Shown here one piece after another: positions 16,423-24,777 of a stretch of 36,102 nt of DNA. The notes beneath the pieces are model-generated. The model was not told where the DNA came from. It worked only from the letters and a program-made list of their open reading frames with translations, and searched no databases. The DNA is from Paludibacter sp. (GTDB taxonomy: Bacteria > Bacteroidota > Bacteroidia > Bacteroidales > Paludibacteraceae): contig JAQUYE010000025.1 of NCBI GenBank assembly GCA_028691965.1, positions 1-36,102 on the forward strand, given 5' to 3'. Numbering within the stretch: position 1 is the stretch's first letter; each line of letters starts with the position of its first letter. A program made the position numbers and the translations under genes.

Positions 16423-17718
16423 CTATTCTGCCTTCACAGGTAAGAAACTGAGTTGTCGGATAGCATTAAGTTGCGAGTAATCATATTGATAGATGCCTTC
16501 CTCAGCTATCATCATGAGGGTAGTATTAAAAGGTATTACATCGTAACCCGCCATACCTGTGTAATGGGCCAATTGATGCGACAACAGATCCAGGGGATAG
16601 TTTGCATCAAAAATCTTCAGTCCTTCATCACACACAAATAATGTTTTATTATCAATCCCCAGGCCTTTTGGATATGTCATGTCGTAAGACATGATCTGTT
16701 TGGGATTACGCTTATCTTTTACGTCGATAAGAATCAGTTCATCAGAATCCGGACCGCAGGCATTACCCGAATGAATGGTCACGTAGGCTACATCGTCTTC
16801 TACTACCACCGGGTCACATCCATACACATGCATAATAGCTGAGAGTGCTTCAGGTTTGAGAGGATCTTCTACCGAATAGATAATCATCCCGCCGGGTGTA
16901 CCCAGGTACATATAATCTCCATAATTAAAAATGGTCTCCACCTCCCAGCTTGTATAAACCTTATCAGCAGCCTGAACAGGCGCTGCTCCCGATAAATCAA
17001 AAATCATAATTTGCGAATGCATCACCGAATAAAGATAGTCCTTATAGATAACGAATCGCGACATTGAACCGTTGATACTGTTCCCGCTGGCAGCAGCACC
17101 GGCTTCCACAAAGTCTTTTCCTCCCGGGCTGGTTAATCCATTACGTACCCAACCCCAAAATCCTCCCCGTGACCAGTAGTCTTCGACTTCCTCTGTCCGT
17201 GTCACTTCTTTCCACCCTACAATAATTTTATTGTTTTGTTGCTCCTCATCACACAACTTTTGGTCGATTGCACTCGTATTAGTCACAGCAGGCAGCACAC
17301 CCATAAAGGCATTTTCCAATCTGCCTTTCAACTCCGGATTAGCCGGATCGGTTATATCAAACCACACCAGATCTACGTACGAATCGGCATACAGGATATT
17401 ATTCCGAACCGATAAATCAGCATTCCCAAGTAGTTCTATGTAAGCTACCAGTTGCGGGTTAGAAGGATTCTGATTGTCAATAATATGAATTCCCTTTTCA
17501 GGGTCCGACATGAACAGGTAGCCATTGTAGTAGCTCATCTTGCCATATCCGGTCAGCTCATGAGGTGCTTTGCTCACTTTTACTGAATTACGAAATACAG
17601 AAGCCTCCATCACGATAGGTTCGTTGATCACATAGGTGACCGTTTCAGATACTTGTTGTTCACATCCCATGAATGCGAGCAATGAAAGTACAATCAAAGG
17701 AAAGAATCTCGTTTTCAT
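16423..17718 (-). CDS. LVIVD-repeat lipoprotein
   Basis: 431 residues. Signal peptide with lipobox AFMGC, lipidated Cys19, then acidic/neutral residues, so probably on the cell surface or periplasmic side of the outer membrane. The body consists of repeats of the kind in LVIVD proteins: GIHIIDNQNPSNPQLVAYIEL, LVWFDITDPANPELKGRLE, MIIYSVEDPLKPEALSAI and LILIDVKDKRNPKQIMSYD. These predict a beta-propeller. Its function is unknown. It comes third after the sigma factor and membrane-anchored barrel genes, with a 32-nt gap, and the operon terminates just after it, so it is likely part of the same regulon or a target of the sigma factor. Confidence 0.85.
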   Translation of the reverse strand: MKTRFFPLIVLSLLAFMGCEQQVSETVTYVINEPIVMEASVFRNSVKVSKAPHELTGYGKMSYYNGYLFMSDPEKGIHIIDNQNPSNPQLVAYIELLGNADLSVRNNILYADSYVDLVWFDITDPANPELKGRLENAFMGVLPAVTNTSAIDQKLCDEEQQNNKIIVGWKEVTRTEEVEDYWSRGGFWGWVRNGLTSPGGKDFVEAGAAASGNSINGSMSRFVIYKDYLYSVMHSQIMIFDLSGAAPVQAADKVYTSWEVETIFNYGDYMYLGTPGGMIIYSVEDPLKPEALSAIMHVYGCDPVVVEDDVAYVTIHSGNACGPDSDELILIDVKDKRNPKQIMSYDMTYPKGLGIDNKTLFVCDEGLKIFDANYPLDLLSHQLAHYTGMAGYDVIPFNTTLMMIAEEGIYQYDYSQLNAIRQLSFLPVKAE

Positions 17719-17750
17719 ATGTATGATTATAAACTATCCTTGCGGTTCTC

Positions 17751-19058
17751 TCAAAATGTTATACGCAAACCTGCACTGAGACCAAGCATAAAAGGCATTT
17801 CGGTTCGTATGCTTAATGGTTGATCATTATCAAAATAGTAGGATAACTGTGGTTCAAGGTAAAGCATCATATGTTTATCCAGCTTGTACCCTGCCCCTAT
17901 AAGGGTATACACCGACCACTGCCATCCATCGACTCCTGAACTTACAGTTGTATTAAACACGGCACTACCCCAGTCGCGGTACTCGTTGTAAACCGAGTAC
18001 AACCCTTTCTCAACCATTGCTCCTCCGGCGAGGTACAACTCCCATTTCGGAGAAGATGTAAGAGCTACCGACATCCCGAAAGGCACACCCAGGTAATGAA
18101 GTTTCAGATCAGCCGAATAGCCGGTCCATGATTCATCCGACATAGTAGTCTGCAGATAGGTATATTGCAATCCGGTTTCGAGCGACCAGGCATCTGATAC
18201 AGGGAAACGCATTCTGACACCTAATGAAAGAGGCGGCAGGTATTCCTTATTCTGAAAATCGGCGGGTACAAGCGCTTTGGCACGTAAAGGTCCGTCGGCT
18301 GCACTATAAAAATTCTCGTACATCGTTTCGTAGTACAACCCCGAACTTCCCGGATTACCACCACTTACTGTTGAACCAACTCCTGCTGCCAGTAAAGGTT
18401 TCCGGTTCTTTCGTTCAGGAAGTAGTTCAGTCCAGTCTTTTCCTTCTTTCCTGAGCGTTTGTATCTTTGTGGTCTTCTCTTCTTCCTGTACCGTCGGCTT
18501 AACGTCCTCAGCCTGTATTTCTGTAATTGACGGTTCCTCCTGCTCTGTCAACACTACATTTGCCACATCTGCCAGAACTTCTTTCTCTTGTGCTTGTACT
18601 TCAGCAGTCGTATTAACATTCCTATGGATAGTTATAGCATTAGCTTTCACCGCAGGAACAGCATCACCGGCATCCGATAAGGCTAATTGTACTTTTACCA
18701 CTTCCTTCTCAGAGAAATCAAGTGTAGTTGAGCTATTTTCTTTAGGTGTTGTAATTTCGTTTTTAGAAGCCATCTCCGGTACGCCGGATTCACCTCCCAT
18801 AAAATACCAGCCAAGAGAAAGCAATAAAGCCAGAGAAGCTGCAGCTGAAAGAGGAATCCACCAGGCAAACAGGCGACGCGAAGGAGGGTTAGCTCCTTTC
18901 ACAGGGCCACCGGCTCCGGCAACCGACGGAGCAGCAGCTTTCAGTCCGGCCTGCACTCCTTCCCATACCGATGCGTCGACCGGTACGGTATGGTTGGCCA
19001 GCTTTTCCTGAAAAGCTTTCGCAAACACGTCCTGTTCGTTGTTCTTCTTATTTTCCAT
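17751..19058 (-). CDS. Membrane-anchored putative anti-sigma protein with beta-barrel-like C terminus
   Basis: 435 residues. Residues 1-40 (DVFAKAFQEKLANHTVPVDASVWEGV) match a short cytoplasmic motif I know from Bacteroidota proteins encoded next to ECF sigma factors. One transmembrane helix follows at about 64-87 (WWIPLSAAASLALLLSLGWYF). About 130 residues of charged, Glu/Val/Thr-rich linker (periplasmic) lead to a C-terminal ~200 residues with alternating beta-strand pattern (SLGVRMRFPVSDAWSLETGLQY, HYLGVPFGMSVAL, WELYLAGGAMVEKGLYS, FMLGLSAGLRITF) like small outer-membrane barrels of the PorT/OMP_b-brl type. The start overlaps the sigma gene by 11 nt, implying coupled translation. I infer a sensor linking envelope to sigma factor; whether the barrel inserts in the outer membrane is untested. 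Confidence 0.78.
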   Translation of the reverse strand: MENKKNNEQDVFAKAFQEKLANHTVPVDASVWEGVQAGLKAAAPSVAGAGGPVKGANPPSRRLFAWWIPLSAAASLALLLSLGWYFMGGESGVPEMASKNEITTPKENSSTTLDFSEKEVVKVQLALSDAGDAVPAVKANAITIHRNVNTTAEVQAQEKEVLADVANVVLTEQEEPSITEIQAEDVKPTVQEEEKTTKIQTLRKEGKDWTELLPERKNRKPLLAAGVGSTVSGGNPGSSGLYYETMYENFYSAADGPLRAKALVPADFQNKEYLPPLSLGVRMRFPVSDAWSLETGLQYTYLQTTMSDESWTGYSADLKLHYLGVPFGMSVALTSSPKWELYLAGGAMVEKGLYSVYNEYRDWGSAVFNTTVSSGVDGWQWSVYTLIGAGYKLDKHMMLYLEPQLSYYFDNDQPLSIRTEMPFMLGLSAGLRITF

Positions 19059-19605
19059 TTCCTGCTATTTTCTGAATCATTGTCTGAAGAATCTTTCTGG
19101 CTCTCATGTACTGTGTACGCGAGGTTACCTCAGTTACTCCCAACAATTCTGCAATCTCAGCATGTGAATACCCTTCTATTGCATACATATTAAATACGGT
19201 ACGATAACCATCCGACAAGCTGTTTATCATCTGCATGAGTTCATCGGCCGAGAGCTGTTCCACTACCGTAGCTTCGTCACCTGCTACCTGAACCACCTGA
19301 TCGTCGATTGAAGTTGCAAATTTAAGTGCGTGTTTCTGACGCAGGTGTTCCAGGCAAGTGGTGACAAAGACTCTTCTCATCCATCCCTCAAATGATCCGG
19401 TACCTGCAAAGGCATCAATTTTTGTGAACACTTTCACAAAACCATCCTGTAGCAAGTCCCTTGCTGTATCCGAATCAGGAGCATAACGGCTGCACACGGC
19501 AAACATGGTCGGCGCAAAACGCTCGTACAAAGACTTCTGCGCTTTGGCCTCCCCTTTTTTAACTGCAGTAATCAGCTCCTGTTCGTCGTAGAGGGTTGTC
19601 CACAT
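19048..19605 (-). CDS. ECF-type RNA polymerase sigma factor
   Basis: 185 residues, an ordinary length for an extracytoplasmic-function sigma factor. Region 2 reads LYERFAPTMFAVCSRYAPDSDTARDLLQDGFVKVFTKIDAF then GSFEGWMRRVFVTTCLEHLR (core binding and -10 recognition). Region 4 reads SLSDGYRTVFNMYAIEGYSHAEIAELLGVTEVTSRTQYMRARKIL (helix-turn-helix for -35 recognition). Regions 1 and 3 are absent, as expected. It is followed by, and overlaps by 11 nt, the membrane-anchored anti-sigma-like gene. The 53 nt to the S9 peptidase upstream contain only an imperfect promoter (CTCTTTG about 40 nt before the start), so it may be autoregulated through an ECF promoter I cannot recognise. Confidence 0.93.
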   Translation of the reverse strand: MWTTLYDEQELITAVKKGEAKAQKSLYERFAPTMFAVCSRYAPDSDTARDLLQDGFVKVFTKIDAFAGTGSFEGWMRRVFVTTCLEHLRQKHALKFATSIDDQVVQVAGDEATVVEQLSADELMQMINSLSDGYRTVFNMYAIEGYSHAEIAELLGVTEVTSRTQYMRARKILQTMIQKIAGNGK

Positions 19606-19658
19606 TTGACTCTTAGATGAAATCTATTGTCATTCTGTTGCAAAGAGTAGTAAAAAAA

Positions 19659-21737
19659 CTATTTAAGCCATTTATCCAGCCATGAAGCAAAGGTTCGCTG
19701 CCACAAAATCCCGTTCTGTGGCTTTAGAATCCAGTGGTTTTCCTGCGGGTATACCAGTAATTGAGCAGGAACACCACGAAGCACTGCTGCATTAAAGGCC
19801 GACATCCCCTGCGAAGCAAGGATTCGGTAATCCTTTTCGCCATGTACCACCAAAATAGGGGTATCCCATTTATCTACAAACCGGTGAGGCGAGTTAGCAA
19901 AGGTAGTTTGTGCTGTCGCATTCGAATTATCCCAGTACGCTCCGCCCATATCCCAATTGGCAAACCACATCTCTTCGGTTTCCAGGTATTGCTGTTCCAG
20001 GTTGAAAATCCCTGCATGGGCTATAAAAGCCTTGAAGCGTTTTTCGTGGTGACCTGCCAGCCAGTACACAGAGAATCCTCCGTAGCTGGCCCCCACAGCA
20101 CCCAGACGGGTTTCATCAACATAGGGTTCTTTGGCCAATTCATCAATTGCCGAAAGATAATCCTTCATGTTCTGTCCGCCATAATCTCCGCTAATCTGCT
20201 CGTTCCATGCTTGTCCGAAACCCGGAAGACCGCGACGGTTAGGGGCTACAATAATATAATCATTGGCAGCAAAGGTTTGCAGGTTCCAGCGGTACGACCA
20301 GAACTGACTTACGGCTGATTGCGGTCCGCCCTGACAATAAAGTATAGTCGGATATTTTTTAGCCGGATCAAAGCCCGGAGGATAGACTACCCATACCAGC
20401 ATCTGTTGATTATCGGTTGTGGTAATCCAGCGCTCTTCCACCTTTCCCATCTCCAGGGATGAAAGCAGTTCCTTATTTTCAAACGAAAGCTCGGTAGCTT
20501 CGCCCGACAGTGGATTGACAGAATAGATTTCGTGCGGCTGGCTCATTGATCCGCGCACTGCAATCAGACGGTCTCCTGCCTGTTGAACAGAACGGTAATC
20601 GTGTTGGCCTTCTGTTACTTTTGTAATCAGGCCACTTTCCAGTTCCACCTTATATATCTGTGTAGTACCATGCCACACACTTACAAAAAACAGTGCTTTA
20701 CTATCGGCAGCCCAACTGAGTGCTTCAGCATTCTGATCAAAATTTACCGAAAGATCGCGCTTAGCGCCTGTCGCCAATTCCATTACGTACAGCCGGTGCT
20801 TGTCGGCCTCATAGCCATCGCGCTCCATGCTTTCCCAGGCCATCCATTTACCATCAGGCGAGATAACCGGATTCAGATCATACCCCATCATACCTTCAGT
20901 AGCATTCACAGTGACAGCTGTAGCTACTTCGTAAAGATAAATATCAGTATTGGTAGAAACAGCGTAGTCCATGCCCATCTTCTTGCGTGAGCAATAGGCT
21001 ATGTACTTCCCATCAGGAGTCCATGCCAATTGTTCCATACCACCGAAAGGCTTCACCGGACTTTCAAAGGGTTCGCCGGCCAGCACATCTATCTCGTTAC
21101 TTATCGCCTTACCATCAAAGTCAGCCACATAAGGATGTGGTGCCGTAGTTACCCATTCATCCCAGTGTTTATACATAAGATCAGAAGCTATATGAGCATC
21201 CGCAAGTGGAAGATCGGGGTGTATATCGTTTACCGTTTCGCGGTTTTTTACGTCAGCTACGAACAACAGCTTCGTTTCATCAGGAGAAAACGCAAAGTCG
21301 GAGATACCTCCTTCACGTTCAGTGATCTGCCGGCGACCGGTACCATCTGCTTTCATGATCCACAGCTGACGACTTCCACTTTCAGACGAAAGAAAAGCAA
21401 TATGTTCACCATCCTTCATCCACCGTGCAGCACCCTCACCTTCAGCAGTTTTCGTAATCTGCTGTTTGTCTGACCCATCAACGTTCATCACAAAAAGTTC
21501 GGCATTACTCTTATTTTCAGGAATGCTGTAATAACTTACAGGATATAAAATACGGGTTCCGTCGTGCGATACCTGAACACTTCCGATTCTGCCAAACGAC
21601 CAAAGTATTTCTGGTGTCATTCTACCTCCGCCAAGGTCCGGGGTTTGCTTACCAATCAGGGCTTTCTCGCCGGAGCCGGTACATCCGACGGCCAACAAGC
21701 TTGCAGCCATACTAATTAAAATTAATAAACGGTTCAT
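19659..21737 (-). CDS. S9 family peptidase lipoprotein, dipeptidyl-peptidase 5-like
   Basis: 692 residues from the ATG at 21737. Lipoprotein signal with lipobox LAVGC (Cys19), then an N-terminal beta-propeller of PD40/WD40-like blades (VSHDGTRILYPVSYYS, ARWMKDGEHIAFLSSESG, AFSPDETKLLFVAD, AWTPDGKYIAYCSRKK, VISPDGKWMAWES). The C-terminal alpha/beta-hydrolase has the nucleophile GASYGGFS, the acid in VVHGEKDYRI and the histidine in ENHWILKPQN, in the S-D-H order of clan SC. These C-terminal blocks resemble DPP5 of Porphyromonas gingivalis, which removes dipeptides with hydrophobic P1 residues and helps asaccharolytic growth on peptides. The longer start at 21764 overlaps the promoter and is rejected. 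The sigma-factor operon begins 53 nt downstream. Confidence 0.92.
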   Translation of the reverse strand: MNRLLILISMAASLLAVGCTGSGEKALIGKQTPDLGGGRMTPEILWSFGRIGSVQVSHDGTRILYPVSYYSIPENKSNAELFVMNVDGSDKQQITKTAEGEGAARWMKDGEHIAFLSSESGSRQLWIMKADGTGRRQITEREGGISDFAFSPDETKLLFVADVKNRETVNDIHPDLPLADAHIASDLMYKHWDEWVTTAPHPYVADFDGKAISNEIDVLAGEPFESPVKPFGGMEQLAWTPDGKYIAYCSRKKMGMDYAVSTNTDIYLYEVATAVTVNATEGMMGYDLNPVISPDGKWMAWESMERDGYEADKHRLYVMELATGAKRDLSVNFDQNAEALSWAADSKALFFVSVWHGTTQIYKVELESGLITKVTEGQHDYRSVQQAGDRLIAVRGSMSQPHEIYSVNPLSGEATELSFENKELLSSLEMGKVEERWITTTDNQQMLVWVVYPPGFDPAKKYPTILYCQGGPQSAVSQFWSYRWNLQTFAANDYIIVAPNRRGLPGFGQAWNEQISGDYGGQNMKDYLSAIDELAKEPYVDETRLGAVGASYGGFSVYWLAGHHEKRFKAFIAHAGIFNLEQQYLETEEMWFANWDMGGAYWDNSNATAQTTFANSPHRFVDKWDTPILVVHGEKDYRILASQGMSAFNAAVLRGVPAQLLVYPQENHWILKPQNGILWQRTFASWLDKWLK

Positions 21738-21763
21738 ATTGATACATTTTAATGTTAAATGCA

Positions 21764-21793
21764 CAAAAGTACAATAAAATTAAAGCACGTACA
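21764..21793 (-). promoter_or_regulatory. Promoter of the DPP5-like peptidase gene
   Basis: On the minus strand TTG (21794-21792 region) and TACTTTTG (21771-21764) are about 20 bp apart, matching the Bacteroidota -33/-7 pair. The predicted start near 21758 leaves about 21 nt before the ATG at 21737. Confidence 0.72.
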
Positions 21794-21852
21794 AGACAGC
21801 AAACAATTTGCGGGAGATAGCGTTAGTAGTTCAAAAACAACAATTACAAGTT

Positions 21853-22464
21853 ATGATTAAAGATGCTTTTGCCGAACGTGCAGCCGAATGGGACCAACCC
21901 TCCAAAATCGATATGACTACCCGGTTTATTAACGAGTTAAAACTGAACATTAATGTACAAGCCAGCTGGAAAGCACTGGAACTGGGAGCGGGTACCGGCC
22001 TGGCCGGATTGCAACTATTGCCTGAGATCAATAGCTTAGTTGCCGAAGACACTTCGGTGGCAATGCTGAATGTGCTCCGTTCAAAGCTTACCGGTAACGA
22101 GCAGGTTACCATTGTTGAAGGTGAGATTTTTGAATACAAACAAAACGATATTGATTTATTGTTTTCGGTGATGGCTTTTCACCATCTGCCCTCACTGGAG
22201 ACAGCCCTTGCACATATTGCAGGACTTATAAAACCCGGTGGATATGTTGTGGTTGGTGATCTGATGCCTGAGGACGGATCCTTTCATCACTTTGACCCTA
22301 TTCCACACACCGGTTTTCATCCTGAAGAGCTAAAGACAAAGTTTGAGGCTGTGGGTTTCGGGGTTAACAAATACTACGTTTACAACACCCTTACCCGCGA
22401 ACGCATTCCGGGGAAGTTAAGCGATTACGACCAATTTATATTGGTAGCACAAAAACCCTTGTAA
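21853..22464 (+). CDS. Class I SAM-dependent methyltransferase
   Basis: 203 residues from the ATG at 21853 (MIKDAFAERAAEWD). Motif I is ALELGAGTGLAGLQLL, the acidic residue ending strand 2 is in LVAEDTSVAML, and the post-motif DIDLLFSVMAFHHLP is typical of the Methyltransf_11/25 group, with LIKPGGYVVVGDLMPEDGSFH as motif III. FHHF and HTGFHPEELKTKFEAVGF follow as in many small-molecule methyltransferases of the UbiE/YcgJ kind. The substrate is unknown. A longer frame opening with TTG at 21808 adds 15 residues without homology-like features, and lies close to the peptidase promoter; I prefer the ATG. It stands alone, divergent from the S9 peptidase and convergent with the EF-G2 gene. Confidence 0.88.
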   Translation: MIKDAFAERAAEWDQPSKIDMTTRFINELKLNINVQASWKALELGAGTGLAGLQLLPEINSLVAEDTSVAMLNVLRSKLTGNEQVTIVEGEIFEYKQNDIDLLFSVMAFHHLPSLETALAHIAGLIKPGGYVVVGDLMPEDGSFHHFDPIPHTGFHPEELKTKFEAVGFGVNKYYVYNTLTRERIPGKLSDYDQFILVAQKPL

Positions 22465-22468
22465 AACA

Positions 22469-22501
22469 AAACAGTCCCGGAAGTATATTCCGGGACTGTT
22501 T
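22469..22501. terminator. Bidirectional terminator between methyltransferase and EF-G2 genes
   Basis: AACAGTCCCGGAA (22470-22482) and TTCCGGGACTGTT (22488-22500) form a perfect 13-bp stem with a 5-nt loop, extendable by one A-T pair. On the minus strand it is followed by TTTGTTTTAC and terminates the EF-G2 gene; on the plus strand a shorter TTTGT follows, 5 nt after the methyltransferase stop. Confidence 0.88.
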
Positions 22502-22522
22502 GTATGTTCCAACCTAATGAAG

Positions 22523-24682
22523 TTATTCTTCTTCCTTTTTAGTTGCTTCGTATTCTTTCAGCAGTTTATCCTGAATATCAGATGGAACCAGCTCATAGGC
22601 TGCAAATTTCATAGTGAAAGAAGCACGTCCCCCCGATAGCGAACTCAAGGATGTGGAATAGCTACCCAGTTCTTTCAGTGGCACCTTGGCAATCAGTTTT
22701 TCAAAGCCTTTTTCACTCGACATACCCATAATCAATGCACGACGGCCCTGCAGATCACTCATCACATCACCGAGACGATCGGATGGAACCAGCACTTCCA
22801 AATCGTAAACAGGCTCTAACAATTTCGGACCTGCTTCCTTGAAAGCCTGTGCAAATGCATTACGACCAGCAAGACGGAAGGAAATTTCGTTGGAGTCGAC
22901 CGGGTGCATCTTACCATCATAAACGATTACCCGTACGTCACGGGCATACGAACCTGTCAACGGACCCTGTTCCATGCGATCCATTACCCCTTTCATAATA
23001 GCCGGCAGGAAGCGGGTGTCAATAGCTCCACCTACAATTGAGTTAATAAAGATTACCTTACCACCCCATTCCAGGTTTATTTCCTGTTTGTCACGTACCG
23101 AAATCTTGTATTCCTGTCCACCGAAACGATAAATCTCCGGCACAGGCCCTCCTTCAACAAACGGCTCAACAATCATGTGTACTTCACCAAACTGACCGGC
23201 ACCACCCGATTGTTTCTTATGACGATAGTCGGCACGTGAGGTTTTGGTGATGGTTTCACGGTAAGGGATCCTGGGTTCCTTAAACTCGATCATGATCTTA
23301 TCATTGTTTTCCAGTCTCCATTTCAAGGTACGAAGGTGGAACTCACCCTGACCATGTAAAATCGTTTGTTTTAATTCTTTCGACTGTTCCACAATCCATG
23401 TGGGATCTTCTTCGTGCATACGGGTAAGAATTTCACTCATCTTTTCCTCGTCAGCTTCCGAAACAGCTTTAATAGCCCGGCGGTATTTAGGAGCAGGATA
23501 GCTGATATCTACAAAATCATACTCGCAGCCTTTGGCGTTAAGAGTATTACCGGTGCGGGTATCTTTAAGTTTTACTGTTGCACCAATATCACCGGCCACC
23601 AGCATATCCACATTAGTACGTACTTGTCCGGCCACAGCAAAAAGCTGGCTGATACGCTCTTTCGTACTACGGTTAATGTTTTGCAAATCATCACCCGGTT
23701 TGAGTGTTCCGCTCATTACCTTGAAGTAAGACACCTCGCCGATATGTGGCTCAATACTGGTTTTAAATATATAGATGCTGGTCGGTGCTGCCGGATCAGC
23801 AGTCACTTCCTGACCAGTTTTTGTTTTCGGTTTTTGTGTTACATTCACGTTGGGAACTACATTGCCAAGAAACTCCATGAGTCTGCGAACGCCCATATCC
23901 CTGTGACCATCCACGCAAAATACAGGGAACATATCGCGGTGAAGCAAACCGGCACGAATACCGATGCGCATTTCCTCTTCATCCAGCGAACCCTGATCGA
24001 AGAACTTCTCCATCAGTGCTTCATCGTGTTCAGCCGCAGACTCAACCAGCGCGTTATGTAATTCCTGCGCCTTTTCAAGTTGATCAGCAGGAATGTCCAG
24101 CACTTCAGGCTCTCCACCTTCTGCTTTCCAGCGGTACATCTTCATCTTCAACACATCAACCACAGCATCAAACTGCGGACCTACAGAAACGGGATACTGA
24201 ATCAGAACAACCTTACCACCATAATTTTCTTTCAGTTGCTCCACGGTACGATCGTAATCCGCCTTCTCATGGTCCAACTGATTTACAACAAAAATTGCAG
24301 GTTTATTAAATTTTTCAGTGTAACGAAAGTGATTATTAGTTCCTACCTCTACGCCATACTGTGCATTCAGCAGAATAACGGCCGTATCGGTAACATTCAG
24401 GGAGGTCACTACTCCACCAATGAAATCGTCCGAGCCCGGACAATCCAGAAAATTAAGCTTTTTATCCAGCCATTCTGTTTGAATCAGTGTTGAAAACACA
24501 GAATAACCATACTCCTTTTCTACCGGAAAATAATCAGAAACAGTGTTCTTTGCATCAATTGAACCTCTGCGTTTTATAACCCCACTCTCGTATAGCATCG
24601 CTTCTACAAGAGTGGTTTTCCCAGTGCCCGAACTACCCAGTAATGAGATGTTCTTAATAGCGTTTGACTGATATACCTTCAT
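22523..24682 (-). CDS. fusA2: EF-G paralogue (EF-G2) lacking the catalytic G3 histidine
   Basis: 719 residues with all EF-G domains: G domain with P-loop GSSGTGKT (16-23), then domain II (TSIYIFKTSIEPHIGEVSYFKVMSG), III, IV (RADYRHKKQSGGAGQFGEVHM) and V (PVYDLEVLVPSDRLGDVMSDLQGRR). In ordinary EF-G the G3 motif is DTPGH, whose His activates water for GTP hydrolysis; here it is DCPGS (80-84). The switch I RGIT motif is also changed (YGYS), and G4 is NQLD rather than NKxD. I recall a published EF-G2 of Bacteroides thetaiotaomicron that drives translocation without GTPase activity and is needed in starvation and gut colonisation; this protein fits that description by sequence, but its biochemistry here is inferred. 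It may be cotranscribed with the PAP2 gene 95 nt upstream. Confidence 0.93.
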   Translation of the reverse strand: MKVYQSNAIKNISLLGSSGTGKTTLVEAMLYESGVIKRRGSIDAKNTVSDYFPVEKEYGYSVFSTLIQTEWLDKKLNFLDCPGSDDFIGGVVTSLNVTDTAVILLNAQYGVEVGTNNHFRYTEKFNKPAIFVVNQLDHEKADYDRTVEQLKENYGGKVVLIQYPVSVGPQFDAVVDVLKMKMYRWKAEGGEPEVLDIPADQLEKAQELHNALVESAAEHDEALMEKFFDQGSLDEEEMRIGIRAGLLHRDMFPVFCVDGHRDMGVRRLMEFLGNVVPNVNVTQKPKTKTGQEVTADPAAPTSIYIFKTSIEPHIGEVSYFKVMSGTLKPGDDLQNINRSTKERISQLFAVAGQVRTNVDMLVAGDIGATVKLKDTRTGNTLNAKGCEYDFVDISYPAPKYRRAIKAVSEADEEKMSEILTRMHEEDPTWIVEQSKELKQTILHGQGEFHLRTLKWRLENNDKIMIEFKEPRIPYRETITKTSRADYRHKKQSGGAGQFGEVHMIVEPFVEGGPVPEIYRFGGQEYKISVRDKQEINLEWGGKVIFINSIVGGAIDTRFLPAIMKGVMDRMEQGPLTGSYARDVRVIVYDGKMHPVDSNEISFRLAGRNAFAQAFKEAGPKLLEPVYDLEVLVPSDRLGDVMSDLQGRRALIMGMSSEKGFEKLIAKVPLKELGSYSTSLSSLSGGRASFTMKFAAYELVPSDIQDKLLKEYEATKKEEE

Positions 24683-24777
24683 AAATGTATAAATTTATAG
24701 ATTAACGAAAAACGAACGGCAATGTAGGAAATATGTTTGTAACAGAAGGGGAGCAATTTATGTTATTGAACAGCTTT

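Noticed and set aside
21738-21764. Longer DPP5-like peptidase start at 21764
   Set aside because: The -7 element TACTTTTG overlaps this codon; the lipoprotein signal starts at 21737.
21808-21852. TTG-initiated N-terminal extension of the methyltransferase
   Set aside because: No methyltransferase-like content, rare start codon, and it lies in the shared promoter region; the ATG at 21853 begins at the usual place.
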